From positions 1 to 15,804 of the forward strand of contig NZ_CAMLFY010000110.1 in the NCBI RefSeq assembly GCF_946479415.1: a stretch of DNA of 15,804 nt. The letters are read 5' to 3'. The position numbers and the translations under genes were made by a program. The notes beneath the pieces were generated by a model that worked only from the letters and a program-made list of their open reading frames with translations, was not told the DNA's origin and made no database searches. This DNA is from an uncultured Shinella sp. (GTDB lineage Bacteria; Pseudomonadota; Alphaproteobacteria; Rhizobiales; Rhizobiaceae). Positions 15,099-15,804 of this stretch are shown one piece after another; the first letter of the stretch is position 1, and every line of letters begins with the position of its first letter.

Positions 15099-15758
15099 TC
15101 AGGATTTCGCACCATAGGCAGCGAGGAACATGCGGATCGCCGAAATAACGTTCTTTTCGATCATCGATTTTGCGGGCACCTCTTCCATCGCGCCGAAGAT
15201 GCGGGGCTTGAAGAGGCCGACGGTCGTAAGCTCGATGAACTGCTTGGCGGCATGCGTGGTGTCGTCGCAGGTGAGGATGCCGGCTGCGACCTGACGATCG
15301 AGATAGTCCTGCAGAACCGAGACCGGGTTGATCGACGATGCGGAGAAAAAGCGGCTACAGAGGGTCGGCAGCCGGTGGTTCGCGGCGATCACCATGCGCA
15401 TGGCGCGGATCGTCTGATCCGCTGTCATATGCGCTGCAAACAGCATGCCGAATTCCTTGAGCGCTTCATCGAGCGGCTGGCCGCTATCGAGCGCGTGGCG
15501 GATCGTTTCGGTGATCCGGCGGCGCTCGCGCTCGATCATGTCGGCGAACAGAACTTCCTTGTTCTCGAAATAGACGTAGATCGTACCCTTGGAAACGCCG
15601 GCGGCGCGCGTGATATCGTTCATGCTGGCGGCTTCGAAGCCCTGTTCCATGAACACGCGTTTGGCCCCGTCGAGGATCTGCTCGCGCTTGGCCGGATCTT
15701 CTCCCGCCACGCGGCGACCCGTCTGCGAGGCGGCCGATCTGTCTTCCGTGATATCCAT
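15099..15758 (-). CDS. TetR-family transcriptional repressor
   Basis: This 219-residue regulator has an N-terminal TetR helix-turn-helix domain at about residues 24-70. The recognition segment is MNDITRAAGVSKGTIYVYFENKE-like, preceded by ILDGAKRVFMEQGFEAAS. The remainder is helical with no close family signature; it resembles the ligand domains of AefR-type regulators. The ATG at 15758 follows GGAAAGG; an in-frame TTG at 15770 would destroy that spacing. Such proteins usually repress themselves and a neighbouring, often divergent, efflux or metabolic operon, which here would lie beyond the right edge. Short palindromic words upstream (CAAGCTTG at 15767-15774, GAAACTTTC and TTCGAA further on) could belong to an operator, but are weak evidence. 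Confidence 0.9.
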   Translation of the reverse strand: MDITEDRSAASQTGRRVAGEDPAKREQILDGAKRVFMEQGFEAASMNDITRAAGVSKGTIYVYFENKEVLFADMIERERRRITETIRHALDSGQPLDEALKEFGMLFAAHMTADQTIRAMRMVIAANHRLPTLCSRFFSASSINPVSVLQDYLDRQVAAGILTCDDTTHAAKQFIELTTVGLFKPRIFGAMEEVPAKSMIEKNVISAIRMFLAAYGAKS

Positions 15759-15804
15759 CTGCCTTTCCAAGCTTGAAACTTTCTATGAACTATTTCGAAC
15801 CGCG

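Noticed and set aside
1..15804. CRISPR arrays, tRNA genes, prophage or transposase genes
   Set aside because: No spaced direct repeats, cloverleaf sequences, integrase or transposase reading frames were found on either strand.

Overview
The window looks like chromosomal DNA of an alphaproteobacterium of the Rhizobiaceae (Rhizobium, Agrobacterium, Ensifer or Shinella type). The grounds are uniformly GC-rich coding sequence, an Omp2b/RopA-type porin, a sitABCD manganese importer whose promoter carries Mur-like operators, and a C/G-rich palindromic intergenic repeat of the kind scattered through rhizobial genomes. The genus is an inference. Most of the window is ordinary core or near-core genome. 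I found no phage, transposon, CRISPR array, tRNA or rRNA.

Left part (1-1553): the first 18 codons of a nucleoside hydrolase run off the left edge, preceded by a DadA-like FAD amino-acid oxidoreductase on the same strand, with a stem-loop in its leader. Then 1554-1847 encodes a small secreted Gly-rich protein, convergent with and slightly overlapping sitD.

Metal region (1841-6313): sitA-sitB-sitC-sitD is a tightly coupled minus-strand operon in which every junction overlaps by 4 bases. Its promoter is bracketed by two inverted copies of a Mur-like box about five helical turns apart. Divergent from it is an unrecognised membrane-anchored protein with a His/Glu/Gly repeat tail. A palindromic repeat and a probable terminator follow.

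Translation genes (6487-9785): gltX, an 87-codon unknown gene with unusual codon use, and lysS lie in that order on the minus strand and probably form one transcript.

Right part (9916-15758): an SLC13-type carrier with TrkA-C domains (minus strand), an outer-membrane porin (plus strand) with a Ca-binding-like loop motif, a bidirectional terminator, a TerC-family membrane protein, an AraC regulator fused to a GyrI-like ligand domain, and a TetR repressor at the right edge.

The connecting theme that can be argued is divalent metal handling: SitABCD import, the His/Glu-tail protein, and TerC as possible Mn export. The best candidates for something undescribed are the His/Glu-tail protein sharing the sit control region, and the codon-atypical small gene inserted between gltX and lysS.
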